Of a DNA stretch of 64,000 nucleotides, positions 51,938 to 61,112 are shown one piece after another. The stretch's first letter is position 1, and each line of letters starts with the position of its first letter. The notes beneath the pieces are model-generated. The model saw only the letters and a program-made list of their open reading frames with translations. It ran no database searches and was not told the DNA's origin. The stretch is from NCBI GenBank assembly GCA_014204635.1, contig JACHLS010000016.1, forward strand, positions 1-64,000, in the 5' to 3' direction. The translations under genes and the position numbers were made by a program. Source of the stretch: Sporosarcina luteola. Lineage in GTDB: Bacteria; Bacillota; Bacilli; Bacillales_A; Planococcaceae.

Positions 51938-53563
51938 TCACCCTTCCATCAATGAAGTTTCCTTCGTTAATAAGTCTCCGCAGCTCGACAATGTTATTTT
52001 TTTATTATAGCGGTTGCTAATTTCTTCACTTAATCTATGTTCAATATTGATGACTGTACCTGGGTAGTTCATGATTAATTGGTTGAGTTGATCTGCACTT
52101 TCAGCATCTAAGCCGGATAATGCTTCATCGACTACGAGAATGTTTTTATTATATAGTAGTGCGCGGGCAACCTCCAATCGCTTTAATTCGCCGCCGGATA
52201 ATTGATGTACATTACTACCTAACTGTGTGTCTAAACCTTTTGGTGTTGCCAGATGAGATAGTCCAACATTCTTTAAGATTGCACATAACTCATCGTCTGA
52301 AGTATCTTTCCCAAGAGTTAAGTTGTACCGCAGGGTGTTATTAAATACAAATGGTTGTTGTTCAACGACCGCAAATGACTCAGTTAAATTACTTTGTATT
52401 GCATCACCATATTTAATACTTCCTGAAATGACATCCTGTTCATTCATGATTGTCTTAAGCAAGGTAGATTTCCCCGATCCTGATGCACCTTCAATTAGGA
52501 TGCGGTCTCCTGAGACTATTTGTAAGTTTAGATCCTTTAAGATAGGTAGATCCATTTGATAGCCAATATCTACGTTTGCTAATGAGATCAAATACTCTTT
52601 GCGATCCGTGAGCAGTGGCTTTTTAGGTAATGGATCTTGTGTTTTTTCATCAAGCACCTTACTAAGTAATGGTTCCGATGCTGTCATTGCATTATAAAAA
52701 TTTGCCAGCGAAATCAACGGTGTAACAACGCGATCCGCTGCCATATATATCGTGATCAGCATACCAACAGATAGATCGCCTCGCATGACAGACCATGCTC
52801 CAAAGGATAATGAGGCCATAGCGGAAATAACATATAGTGCACTCACATAGAATGATGAAACAGCTTGTCTAAAGTTCATTGAAAAATATTTATTTTGCTC
52901 AGTTGTTACTGCATGAAACAATTGTTTGAATATGAAAGGTACCGCACTATATCGTTTTACGAGATTTCTTGCATTCAAACCATCCTCAAGTTGTTCAATA
53001 TAATGGTGATTTGCCTGCTGCCAATTTTTCGTTCCCTCTTTCAGCCATTTTGAAGTTAATTTGGGTACAAACGTAGGAAGTGTACCTAGTAAAACAAAAA
53101 TCATACCAACTTTCCAATCAATGAATAGTAAAAATATCAAGGTGACAACACCTTGTAAAATACTATAAATAAAGTTCATGGAGTTGTTTACAAAATCTTT
53201 TTCAATCTGTTTAATATCAGAAGTAATGGTCGATAGGTATGTACTGGAATTAACTTTTCTATTACCGACTTCATAAGCTTTTTTAAACATGTTGTCCTTT
53301 AAATCAACGAGTATATTACTTCTTAGTTTACCGAAGAAATAAGCATTCGAGACTTGGGCGACAAGCAATCCCATCCATAAGATAAACCAAAGTATGAGCA
53401 ACATTGGAACTTTATCATATTCTTTATCCGTCACTATATTTGTAAATTTCCCTAAAAAATAAGGGAAAACAATTCCGTCAAGAGATAAAATAAGTAAACA
53501 AATGAAACTTAAGAATGCCAGTTTCCATTTGCCATGGAATAATCGCAGTATTAATGTAAACAC
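51938..53563 (-). CDS. ABC exporter of the lanthipeptide cluster (LanT-like)
   Basis: 541-residue fused half-transporter: six membrane helices (residues ~15-300) then an ATPase. Walker A GASGSGKSTLLK, signature LSGGELKRLEVARALL, Walker B ILVVDEALSGLD. It lacks the N-terminal C39 peptidase of class I/II LanT, as is usual for class III clusters, where the leader is removed otherwise. GTG 53563 with GGGGG before it. It is in line with the LanKC gene (270 bp upstream) and would export the mature lanthipeptide. Confidence 0.88.
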   Translation of the reverse strand: MFTLILRLFHGKWKLAFLSFICLLILSLDGIVFPYFLGKFTNIVTDKEYDKVPMLLILWFILWMGLLVAQVSNAYFFGKLRSNILVDLKDNMFKKAYEVGNRKVNSSTYLSTITSDIKQIEKDFVNNSMNFIYSILQGVVTLIFLLFIDWKVGMIFVLLGTLPTFVPKLTSKWLKEGTKNWQQANHHYIEQLEDGLNARNLVKRYSAVPFIFKQLFHAVTTEQNKYFSMNFRQAVSSFYVSALYVISAMASLSFGAWSVMRGDLSVGMLITIYMAADRVVTPLISLANFYNAMTASEPLLSKVLDEKTQDPLPKKPLLTDRKEYLISLANVDIGYQMDLPILKDLNLQIVSGDRILIEGASGSGKSTLLKTIMNEQDVISGSIKYGDAIQSNLTESFAVVEQQPFVFNNTLRYNLTLGKDTSDDELCAILKNVGLSHLATPKGLDTQLGSNVHQLSGGELKRLEVARALLYNKNILVVDEALSGLDAESADQLNQLIMNYPGTVINIEHRLSEEISNRYNKKITLSSCGDLLTKETSLMEG

Positions 53564-53786
53564 GTCAATCCCCCATTTCAGAAAAGCGAAAAATATATTA
53601 GTATAGTGAATTGCTTAGACTTCACTACCGCAGAAGAGGCGCCTCTACTTCCGATAGACCCAACTAGGCTATGGAGGCCAAGGATGTGCTGTATCATTAC
53701 TAAAACCTACTCACACTGCACTATTTCCTATTGATATTCAAGACATTCATCATTCCGAAAGACACGCGATCAAAAGACTCCAGCGA

Positions 53787-53823
53787 AAATGCCTGAGCAG
53801 ATTCCTTACATGCTCAGACATTT
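53787..53823 (-). terminator. Hairpin after LanKC
   Basis: AAATG.CTGAGCA / TGCTCAG.CATTT arms then TTTTCG; may be a partial terminator between LanKC and the exporter. The rest of 53564-53786 shows no gene. Confidence 0.7.
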
Positions 53824-53846
53824 CCGAAGGAGTGGTCACAAACCAG

Positions 53847-56570
53847 TTATACCAAGGCTAATTTGCTAATTTCGTTCTGAGAAAGTTGAAGCTCTTTGGA
53901 AGACGATAAAATAGGAAATGCACTGAATTTGTAGTTATCCCAAGACAATGTGGACATAGAATACTCTTTATATAGTTTTAATACTAAAAGGATTCCTAAT
54001 CCACCAGCTCCAAAATCATCAGCATAAAATGACTGCTTATCTCCTAAAAACCCAACCACTCCTTCTTCATCATTCCGATGAAAATGTGTGGTGATATAAT
54101 TTATTTTATGGAGCAGCGACGCCTCAAATTCTTTTTTTAGTTCCTCAGGAATATTAGGGAGCAATAAGACACCAATCATCACCAAAGCTAATCCGGCCAT
54201 TCCATAAGTTATACCGTAGTTGTAAGAGAACGGAGAATTTAAGGATGAAATGAATTCACGCAAGACTTCCCAATCACTTTCACCCTGACGATGATAATGT
54301 TGCAAAAGAATGAGAATGATGCCCGCTCCCCCTGCATAGAGATAGGGAGATCTGATATTTGGCCACTCTTGTATACTATAAGAAAGGCCGGTAAATACAG
54401 GATCTTCTTTAACCGTATCAAGATCTTGTTCGATAAAACGATAAATGGCCTTCCAATTATACTCATCTTTACTTGTCCCATATGTTAGACAATAAGCTAA
54501 CCCGGAACTACCGTATTCTAATCCTTGATACTGGCTAATTGGCGAAGTACTAGTAAGTAATTTATCTTTAAGCACAGTTAGCAGATTGCTCATATCAGGG
54601 TAATTTTGATTTTTATCGATCAGACTCAATGCCATGTAAATACCTGATAATCCATTAGCCAAATCTAAATTTTCATGGTCCGCTCTATTGATTCTTTTGA
54701 CTAAATTTAAAAAGTAGTAGTTATTTTCCACAGGAATACCTGCCTGTTGCAAATAGAGGGCTATCCCTGCTTTCCCAAAAATCAGACCATCGTTTAGTTT
54801 GTTCATATTGCTTTCTTTCAAGGCAAACTCTTGTAAGATATAGGCCGTATCTATTAATTGCCTATCATTTATAATATTTAATTCACGTAAACACAAAGAG
54901 ACACCTGGTAAACCATACACTAGAGATAAACGACTGTTATTGTAATCGGATGTCCTAAATTTAAATATGTTGTGTGGATTATCAGCAAATAGATTAGAGT
55001 AATATCGCGTTAATACCCTTCTAATATTTTCAATATCTGCTATCACTTTATTTTCTAGCTGTACCCCTGACATGTCAGCAGGCGTCTGATGATCCTTGCC
55101 ATATAATTCTTCTTCAAATTCAACTATAATATTATCAGGTAGACATTCATTCAAGGCTATATCCCTTAACATCATTCCCGCCTTATAAATCCCTCTTGTC
55201 CCCTGAGGCAGTTGAGAAATGATTGCACCATACTCCTTTTCATAGTAATTTTCATCATGAAAATAACCTTTATTCTTTCCAATGACTGAATACAACATTA
55301 GCTGCGAAAACATGTACAAATCCTTGTATTCACTTTTAATTTTCTTCGGCATTCGATACATGAATCTATCCGTGCCCATTTCATACCATTCGTTATTGTC
55401 AATTTTCGAGATACTCTCAGCATCGATTAATGCAACTTTCCCCTCCGCAGTAATAAAGAAGTTATCATCAGAAATATCATTAAACACATAACCATCTGAA
55501 TGCAAATGCATTATAAATTTGAAAATTTCGTTGAACGTGTTTTTGAGGGTTTCTATAAACTCTTTCTTTTCCTCTGAATTTTTCTCAGGTTTAGAAATCG
55601 GGTTTTCAGTAATAAACTCTTTCAATGACATACCATCTAGTTTCTCCACAATAATAAATATAGATTCATCTTCATAAAAATAGTCTATGGGCTGCGGAAA
55701 TAAAAGATTATAAGCCATTTTATTTTCTTTGAAAAATTCGAACTCGTTCATTCTTGCCTTATGTGCCCTATATATAGGTTCCTTTAATGATGGAAAACCG
55801 CCTAGCCGCCCTTCCTTAATAATAATATTCTTAGCACTCGTAGCATCATATCCTTCATATACATTCCCTGTAGCACAGTGCCTGATTATTTTCGTAACCG
55901 AAAAAGCATGGTCAGTTAAGGAACCTTTAATTTTTACTTCTTTTACGACTTCATCATCAAATACTGTATTTTTGAATGGATCATGTATCCCTGGGGGGAG
56001 AGTAAAGAATCCTCTCCTAGAATCTTCACCAGCTTCACCAAATCCATCGACTATTTGATAGTCCCATTCATTATCATTCGAAACTTCATATTCTGGAAAA
56101 ACGCCACCATATCTATAGTAAATAAAATTGCTGTCTTTATACTTTTGATCTGAGGGAACTGTTACACCCGTCTCACACTTAATTTCCGAATATAATTTCT
56201 CAATAATATACATAAATTCTTCTTTATCTTTCGGATAAATTGTCATGTACTTGCCAAATTGACTAATGCTTGTATTTTTATTTGATAAGAAGAGAAATGA
56301 CTTTAGATCTGGAACATATTTAAAAGAAATCATTTCCCTCTGTAATACTTTCACAATTTCAGACAATAGTAAGGGGTATTGATCCAACGCAGGAGATAGA
56401 TGAATTTTCCATCCTTGCGCGTGATAAAAGTGATCATATAGAACATACCTAAATGGAAATGCATCCTGAACTTTAATACTTTTTCCGAGATTTAACCCCG
56501 ATTTAAAATAATAGTTATTTAAGCTAATTTTTAAGTCCTTTCTTTCAAACACATGCACATATTCCTTCAT
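53847..56570 (-). CDS. Class III lanthipeptide synthetase LanKC
   Basis: 907-residue multidomain enzyme that phosphorylates, eliminates and cyclises Ser/Cys in the precursor. N-terminal lyase-like region (~1-215) with the FIYYRYGGVFPEYEV segment; central Ser/Thr kinase-like domain (~230-500): GNVYEGYD, IIIKEG with the ATP lysine, VEKLDGMSLKEFI, catalytic loop VFNDISDDNFFI (HRD replaced by FND) and VALIDAES (DFG position). The C-terminal LanC-like cyclase (~560-890) shows the repeats SGLAYCLTYG, YAGGAGIILILL, ITYGMAGLALV and FGAGGLGILLV, but the three zinc ligands (Cys, Cys-His) of class I, II and IV enzymes are absent, which places it in class III. ATG 56570 has GGGGG upstream. Confidence 0.92.
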   Translation of the reverse strand: MKEYVHVFERKDLKISLNNYYFKSGLNLGKSIKVQDAFPFRYVLYDHFYHAQGWKIHLSPALDQYPLLLSEIVKVLQREMISFKYVPDLKSFLFLSNKNTSISQFGKYMTIYPKDKEEFMYIIEKLYSEIKCETGVTVPSDQKYKDSNFIYYRYGGVFPEYEVSNDNEWDYQIVDGFGEAGEDSRRGFFTLPPGIHDPFKNTVFDDEVVKEVKIKGSLTDHAFSVTKIIRHCATGNVYEGYDATSAKNIIIKEGRLGGFPSLKEPIYRAHKARMNEFEFFKENKMAYNLLFPQPIDYFYEDESIFIIVEKLDGMSLKEFITENPISKPEKNSEEKKEFIETLKNTFNEIFKFIMHLHSDGYVFNDISDDNFFITAEGKVALIDAESISKIDNNEWYEMGTDRFMYRMPKKIKSEYKDLYMFSQLMLYSVIGKNKGYFHDENYYEKEYGAIISQLPQGTRGIYKAGMMLRDIALNECLPDNIIVEFEEELYGKDHQTPADMSGVQLENKVIADIENIRRVLTRYYSNLFADNPHNIFKFRTSDYNNSRLSLVYGLPGVSLCLRELNIINDRQLIDTAYILQEFALKESNMNKLNDGLIFGKAGIALYLQQAGIPVENNYYFLNLVKRINRADHENLDLANGLSGIYMALSLIDKNQNYPDMSNLLTVLKDKLLTSTSPISQYQGLEYGSSGLAYCLTYGTSKDEYNWKAIYRFIEQDLDTVKEDPVFTGLSYSIQEWPNIRSPYLYAGGAGIILILLQHYHRQGESDWEVLREFISSLNSPFSYNYGITYGMAGLALVMIGVLLLPNIPEELKKEFEASLLHKINYITTHFHRNDEEGVVGFLGDKQSFYADDFGAGGLGILLVLKLYKEYSMSTLSWDNYKFSAFPILSSSKELQLSQNEISKLALV

Positions 56571-56637
56571 ATTACTACCCCCTCGCTTTTAAGTAGAAAA
56601 TTCATAGAAGCAAAATTAATTATGTACTATTTAAATA

Positions 56638-56682
56638 AAAACGAGCGATTTTTTATGTGTAAATACGTAAAATCGCTCGTTT
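56638..56682 (-). terminator. Attenuating hairpin between lanA and LanKC
   Basis: Minus strand: AAAACGAGCGATTTT, short loop, AAATCGCTCGTTTTT. Strong stem and T-run just after the precursor stop; likely gives more precursor than enzyme mRNA. Confidence 0.85.
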
Positions 56683-56704
56683 TATAATTTTATCTTAAGA
56701 TAAC

Positions 56705-56830
56705 TTATTGTTCTTCTACTGCTGAGTTACATCCGCCGCCCGTGCAGCTATTACTGATATTAGAATTTGCTGCCACGTTTTTTTCTCTGTTAGAAACTTC
56801 AAGTCGCTCTAACTGATCACGTAAATTCAT
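56705..56830 (-). CDS. Class III lanthipeptide precursor peptide
   Basis: 41-residue precursor. ATG 56830 after AGGGAGGTG, stop TAA at 56705-56707. The leader (MNLRDQLERLEVSNREKN) has the amphipathic LxxxLxxL-type helix that LanKC recognises (compare ILELQ leaders). The C-terminal core contains S23-N-I-S26-N-S-C29, exactly the Ser-x2-Ser-x2-Cys pattern that gives a labionin or lanthionine, followed by T30-G-G-G-C34 for a second (methyl)lanthionine-type ring, ending NSAVEEQ. First gene before LanKC, with its own consensus promoter. Confidence 0.9.
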   Translation of the reverse strand: MNLRDQLERLEVSNREKNVAANSNISNSCTGGGCNSAVEEQ

Positions 56831-56868
56831 ATTTTTCACCTCCCTTTTTATTACTATAATTCCACTTT

Positions 56869-56897
56869 ATTGTAAAACATGTAATTTTGTATGTCAA
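56869..56897 (-). promoter_or_regulatory. Promoter of the lanthipeptide operon
   Basis: Minus strand TTGACA (56892-56897), 17 bases, TACAAT (56869-56874); start codon 39 bases downstream of the -10. Confidence 0.85.
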
Positions 56898-56899
56898 CA

Positions 56900-57560
56900 T
56901 ATTTTAATAATTATTTCGATTTAATTTTATACAACTAATTTTCGGATAATTAAACATGCAATTAAAGCTTAAACTTTAGCTTTAATATGCTCCCTTATAG
57001 GGGTGAAACTATTGTTTTAACACCGTATTTAGTCAATGTTCTCCAAGTTTTACTTGTAGCCAATAAATAAGATAACAAGGATCGTGACATTATCAATCAT
57101 CACTATTTTTCTTATCGCATGTCCCATAGATAAAAATATAGAAGTAGCTAAAAACAAAACAACAAAAAATGTAATGATCGAATCCGATGAATAAAGAATC
57201 TAGGAATGTAACAATGTAATGTCAAACATCGTCATTTTAAAAGATTAAAAAGTAAATGATGGATTTTTCAAAGATAAGGCTCTGAGAGGATTTACGATAG
57301 GTGAAGAGAAATTATTTTTTCAGTATATTAAAACTAAATTGATAAGTTCGATATGAATATAATGAATGATGCGAAGAAAAACAAAAATTTTATAAAGTAA
57401 AATCGCCTGCAAATCTCCATTTCCTTCCTTGTAATCAATTACATTGTATATTCTGGTATTTGATAAGTCAATTATTAACTTACTATTCTATATAGTTTTT
57501 AATATCTGAATAAATTATAGAAATAGCTTGTAAACGGTCAATAGACGTCGAAAAAAAGAA
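56900..57560. other. AT-rich gene-free stretch
   Basis: About 660 bp with low GC and no credible gene on either strand. A few short frames (for example around 57000-57090) have no ribosome site. May contain regulatory DNA for the lanthipeptide operon, but nothing specific is visible. Confidence 0.6.
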
Positions 57561-57587
57561 AAAGAACACGTACTTCATGTGTCCTTT
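57561..57587 (-). terminator. Terminator of the TetR/MFS unit
   Basis: Minus strand AAAGGACAC / GTGTTCTTT stem with one G-U pair, T-rich tail. Confidence 0.7.
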
Positions 57588-57743
57588 CACTTTATATTTC
57601 ACTTTATCTACTCATTCTTTCAGTGAGGCCTTAGATGAAGGATAGGCCTACTTTTCCCCATCTGAACTGCAGGTATTTTTCTACCTGAAAGTTAAACATG
57701 GAACAATCTATGAAAAAGCATAAATCGACAAAACTTTTCCTCG

Positions 57744-58349
57744 TCACGTTTCCTCGTTTCTAGGATGGTATAGACTTGCTGTAAATAAACCCACTACCTC
57801 TTCAACCATTTCATCGATATCCGGATTAATATGCTCATTCATATGTGGCAATGTTAATTGAAAAATCAAGATGGAAGAAAGCAACGAATAGAAGAAGTTT
57901 GCGGTATATTTGAAGTTCCCCTTTGGTAGTTTCCCCTGCTCATGCAACTGCGTTAAATAATTCTCCAAGTGACGAAATAAGGTATTTGGATATTCAAAGA
58001 ACAATTTTTCGAGTTCTTTATCTTGATGGATCTCACGCATGAATATCCAAGTAACTTCCTTGTTCGGAATATTTTCTTCAAAATAAGCTTTAGCTAATAT
58101 TCGAAGATCGTGTTCGATGTCACCAGTTAATAAAGCTTCAATCTTTGGAAAATAATCTCGACTCGTTTTATGCGAAATAACACTTTCTTGAAACAGATTC
58201 TCTTTATTGCCAAAATGCCTGAAAAGGGTGATATGATTCACTCCCGCACGCTCCGCTATTTCACGTGTTGAAGTACCGGCATACCCTTTCTCACCAAAAA
58301 GCGATAATGCCGCTGATAGTATTTTTTCTCTTGTTTTCGTTTTTGCCAT
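57744..58349 (-). CDS. TetR-family regulator
   Basis: 201-residue TetR protein: helix-turn-helix in [20 protein letters not shown] and [19 protein letters not shown], then a helical ligand domain. ATG 58349 with AAGGGG nearby. Encoded 87 bp downstream of the DHA2 efflux gene on the same strand. Its dimer site is probably the TGCAA-N8-TTGCA motif found twice at 60141-60211. Confidence 0.92.
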   Translation of the reverse strand: MAKTKTREKILSAALSLFGEKGYAGTSTREIAERAGVNHITLFRHFGNKENLFQESVISHKTSRDYFPKIEALLTGDIEHDLRILAKAYFEENIPNKEVTWIFMREIHQDKELEKLFFEYPNTLFRHLENYLTQLHEQGKLPKGNFKYTANFFYSLLSSILIFQLTLPHMNEHINPDIDEMVEEVVGLFTASLYHPRNEET

Positions 58350-58436
58350 TTATAGATTGCTCCCCTTGTCTGCCCATAATTCGCTAACATTATAGTCGAA
58401 ATAAAAAAGGAGAGCAATCAATTGCATACATTCTTG

Positions 58437-60125
58437 CTATCTCGTACCTCTATTAGTATTACGTTCCCCCATATACTTCCGCATCCTTCTAGCATTGATT
58501 CCATTCCCATAGGCAAAGACCGCCCCAATTAACAGAACGAATGCTTCGATTCGGAAGACAGATTGAAAGGCAGCAGAAACATGGTCCTTTATGGTCCTCT
58601 CTATCAAAGGATAGAAATGGATCAGCGCGTCCTTTTCAGCTGCAAATTGTTCTTTGATTCGGAATTGGTCTTGTTCGGTAGAAACCGTCAGCAGTCTTTC
58701 CTCTTCGGCCGAAAGTTGATCGACCAGCCTTTGAACGAACAGCTCACTTTCTTCCCTCTCCTCGTCGCCTTTCACATTCTCTACTAGACGTTTTACTTTT
58801 TCTTTGCTGTCAAAAGTCAATTCGCTAGCGTTAATCAATTCTATCATTTCACGCTTTGCCAATTTGACTTCGTCCTCCATCATATGCTGCAGCAGTACCA
58901 CGGACAATGCGACGCCAAGTGCAGCTCCAATTACACGGCTTATCTGAAATAAACCGGATGCAATCCCTTCCTTTTCCTCTGGAACTTGTAAGATGAGAGC
59001 GATGGATAAAGGGCTAAAGATTAAACCGGATCCTAAGCCGATTATCATCATGACACCGACAATGATCCATATTGATTGATCTAAATCCAGCCATCCTAAT
59101 AGGTACGTTCCAAGGCCAAATAGAACATAACCGATGACTCCAAACCATTTCGTTCCCCACGTATTCGCTTTCGCTGCAAGCGGGGTGATTAGAATCGTCG
59201 CAATGGATGAGGAGCTGAGAACGAGACCGGCCTGCATTTGTGAAAATCCCTTTACCGACGTTAAGTAAAACGCCATTAAGAAGTAAACACACATCATTCC
59301 AATTCCTAAACATAACAATGCCATATTGCCACTTGCGAATTGATAGTTTTTGAACAGCCTAACCGGAAGCATCGGATGTTTGCTCCGTAATTCAAAGATG
59401 ATAAATAATAGTACACTTGCGGCGCTGCAAGTCAGACAACTGAGAACGAGCAGTGATGACCAGCCGTATTCTTTTACCTGTAAAAGTCCATATATTAGCG
59501 CAAACAACGCCACACTACTAGTGATCATCCCAGCCCAATCGATTTGTTTAGACGCCGTTGAATCATATGATTCTCTAACAAACGAATGAATGAGAGACAC
59601 GGCAAGAATGCCAATGGGTATGTTTATGTAGAATATCCATTGCCAAGCAAAGTGTTCGGAAATGATGCCGCCAATCGTTGGCCCCAATGCTGTTGACACA
59701 CCCGCCATGATGCCAAACAGAGCGGTCACACTACCAACTTTTTCAGTCGGCGTATGAACAAGCACTAAAGGAATACATACCGGTACGATCAAGGCAGCAG
59801 CGAAGCCTTGTAGGGCTCGGAATGCTATTAAGAGATCGACAGATTGGGACACTCCACACAGAAGGGAAGCTAGGATAAACGTAACAAGCCCGATTTGAAA
59901 GATTTTCTTCCTGCCAAATTGATCCGCAACTCTCACGGCGGTCAGCAAGGTGACTCCAAAAGCAATGTTATAACTATCAATGATCCACGAAATCTGATCC
60001 ATTGAGGTTTCGTAGTATGCAGTAATTTTTGGCAAGGATACATTCACAATAGTCGTATCTAGCAATGCCATAAAAAAGCCCAGCGCAGCAGCCATTACAG
60101 GCATAACATACTGTTTTTTCTTCAT
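58437..60125 (-). CDS. DHA2-type multidrug efflux MFS transporter (14 TM)
   Basis: 562-residue EmrB/QacA-type drug:proton antiporter: motif D1 ALLDTTIVNVSLPKI, motif A ADQFGRKKIFQIGL, motif C in GIMAGVSTALGPTIGGIIS. A ~95-residue charged outside loop (KLAKREMIELINASELTFD onward) lies before the last helix. ATG 60125 after AAAAGGAG; the upstream frame extension lies over the operators and is not coding. Repressed by the adjacent TetR protein, it would export toxic compounds. Confidence 0.93.
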   Translation of the reverse strand: MKKKQYVMPVMAAALGFFMALLDTTIVNVSLPKITAYYETSMDQISWIIDSYNIAFGVTLLTAVRVADQFGRKKIFQIGLVTFILASLLCGVSQSVDLLIAFRALQGFAAALIVPVCIPLVLVHTPTEKVGSVTALFGIMAGVSTALGPTIGGIISEHFAWQWIFYINIPIGILAVSLIHSFVRESYDSTASKQIDWAGMITSSVALFALIYGLLQVKEYGWSSLLVLSCLTCSAASVLLFIIFELRSKHPMLPVRLFKNYQFASGNMALLCLGIGMMCVYFLMAFYLTSVKGFSQMQAGLVLSSSSIATILITPLAAKANTWGTKWFGVIGYVLFGLGTYLLGWLDLDQSIWIIVGVMMIIGLGSGLIFSPLSIALILQVPEEKEGIASGLFQISRVIGAALGVALSVVLLQHMMEDEVKLAKREMIELINASELTFDSKEKVKRLVENVKGDEEREESELFVQRLVDQLSAEEERLLTVSTEQDQFRIKEQFAAEKDALIHFYPLIERTIKDHVSAAFQSVFRIEAFVLLIGAVFAYGNGINARRMRKYMGERNTNRGTR

Positions 60126-60140
60126 GTCAAAACTCCTTTT

Positions 60141-60211
60141 CTCTATAATGCAACCGTATGATTGCATTATAGAGAACGCTGTGCATAAATGCAACCTAGT
60201 GGTTGCATTTA
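60141..60211 (-). promoter_or_regulatory. Two TetR operators over the efflux promoter
   Basis: Operator 1 at 60141-60174 has 13-bp perfect arms (CTCTATAATGCAA); operator 2 at 60186-60211 has 11-bp perfect arms (TAAATGCAACC). Both share TGCAA-N8-TTGCA, centres 41 bp apart. Promoter TTGCAT (60189-60194) -17- TATAAT (60166-60171) is embedded in them. Confidence 0.9.
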
Positions 60212-60514
60212 TTTTCATCACCTATCTAATTAGGAACGCACATTTAAACAATTTATCACGAGTCTGACATACTCAAAAGGCGTGCTGGTCTTGTTAACTA
60301 GTACGCCTTTTTCATTTACACCAAAATGTACAGTAGATCTGAAACTCTATATTGCACTGTATTTATAAAGTTCTTAATGGACAGCTTCGTTCACATCAGC
60401 CAATACGAAGATTGGAGTTAAAATACTAGCTGCCATGACCCTACATTGAAAAACACCCAAACAATATAAAAAAGGGAGTATTTATTCCTTTTCATACTAA
60501 TGTGTTAAAAATAC

Positions 60515-60529
60515 TTTACTAAAAGTAAA
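60515..60529. promoter_or_regulatory. XRE-type operator
   Basis: TTTACTAAAAGTAAA palindrome, 33 bases before the small XRE gene; a half site GTTTAC follows at 60535. Confidence 0.6.
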
Positions 60530-60561
60530 AAATAGTTTACCATGACATAGAGGTGATCTTG

Positions 60562-60789
60562 ATGCCATCTAATCAAAATAGACAGATGAATAACCGAATT
60601 GTTGTATTGCGGGCTGAACGGAATTGGTCTCAAAAGGAGCTGGCAGATCGTCTCGGTGTGAGTCGACAGACCATTATTTCTTTAGAGAAAAATAGGTATA
60701 ATCCGTCGTTAAAATTGGCATTCGATATGGCGCTTGAATTTGGCGTGGATCTGCATGACGTTTTTCAATATGGAGTAGAGGAGGAATGA
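60562..60789 (+). CDS. Small XRE-family regulator
   Basis: 75-residue helix-turn-helix protein (YozG/YgzD type): WSQKELADRLGVSRQTIISLE and KNRYNPSLKLAFDMALEF are the family's consensus. ATG 60562 after GAGGTGATC. First of three co-directed genes; probably autoregulates through 60515-60529. Confidence 0.92.
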   Translation: MPSNQNRQMNNRIVVLRAERNWSQKELADRLGVSRQTIISLEKNRYNPSLKLAFDMALEFGVDLHDVFQYGVEEE

Positions 60790-60793
60790 GTAC

Positions 60794-61096
60794 ATGGATA
60801 TGGTGGCAGCTGTTTTAAAAGTCGGATATGTCTTAGTGTTTTTTATAGCTGTTTTTCTATCACTAAAATTTGAATTCGGCTCCGAAAGTAAAGATGAGCG
60901 TGGAAAGACAATTTCAAATATGTCGTATCGGTATGCGTTTCCATTGCTTCCACTCGGCTGGCTGGCTTTGGAATTATACGGCAGGTACATCAATGCCATC
61001 AGTTATGAAACGTATAAAACAGCAATCTGGTTTTTACTAACCTTCATTATTATCATTCAGGCAGGGATTGTCACGGGGGCACGTAAAAAATACTAA
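60794..61096 (+). CDS. DUF2178-like small membrane protein
   Basis: 100 residues, three hydrophobic segments (~6-25, ~50-70, ~77-95), with the cytoplasmic loop GSESKDERGKTISNMSYRYA, as in membrane proteins paired with small XRE regulators (DUF2178/DUF3796-like). ATG 60794, 4 bases after the regulator stop. Function unknown. Confidence 0.78.
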   Translation: MDMVAAVLKVGYVLVFFIAVFLSLKFEFGSESKDERGKTISNMSYRYAFPLLPLGWLALELYGRYINAISYETYKTAIWFLLTFIIIIQAGIVTGARKKY

Positions 61097-61112
61097 AAGG
61101 GAGACAAACAGA

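Noticed and set aside
57000..57110. Short hydrophobic frame on the minus strand (MIDNVTILVILFIGYK)
   Set aside because: Seventeen or so codons, no ribosome site; not a convincing second peptide gene of the lanthipeptide cluster.
57744..60211. TetR/DHA2 pair as immunity/export genes of the lanthipeptide cluster
   Set aside because: Separated by about 850 bp, with its own promoter, operators and terminator; more likely an independent drug efflux unit.
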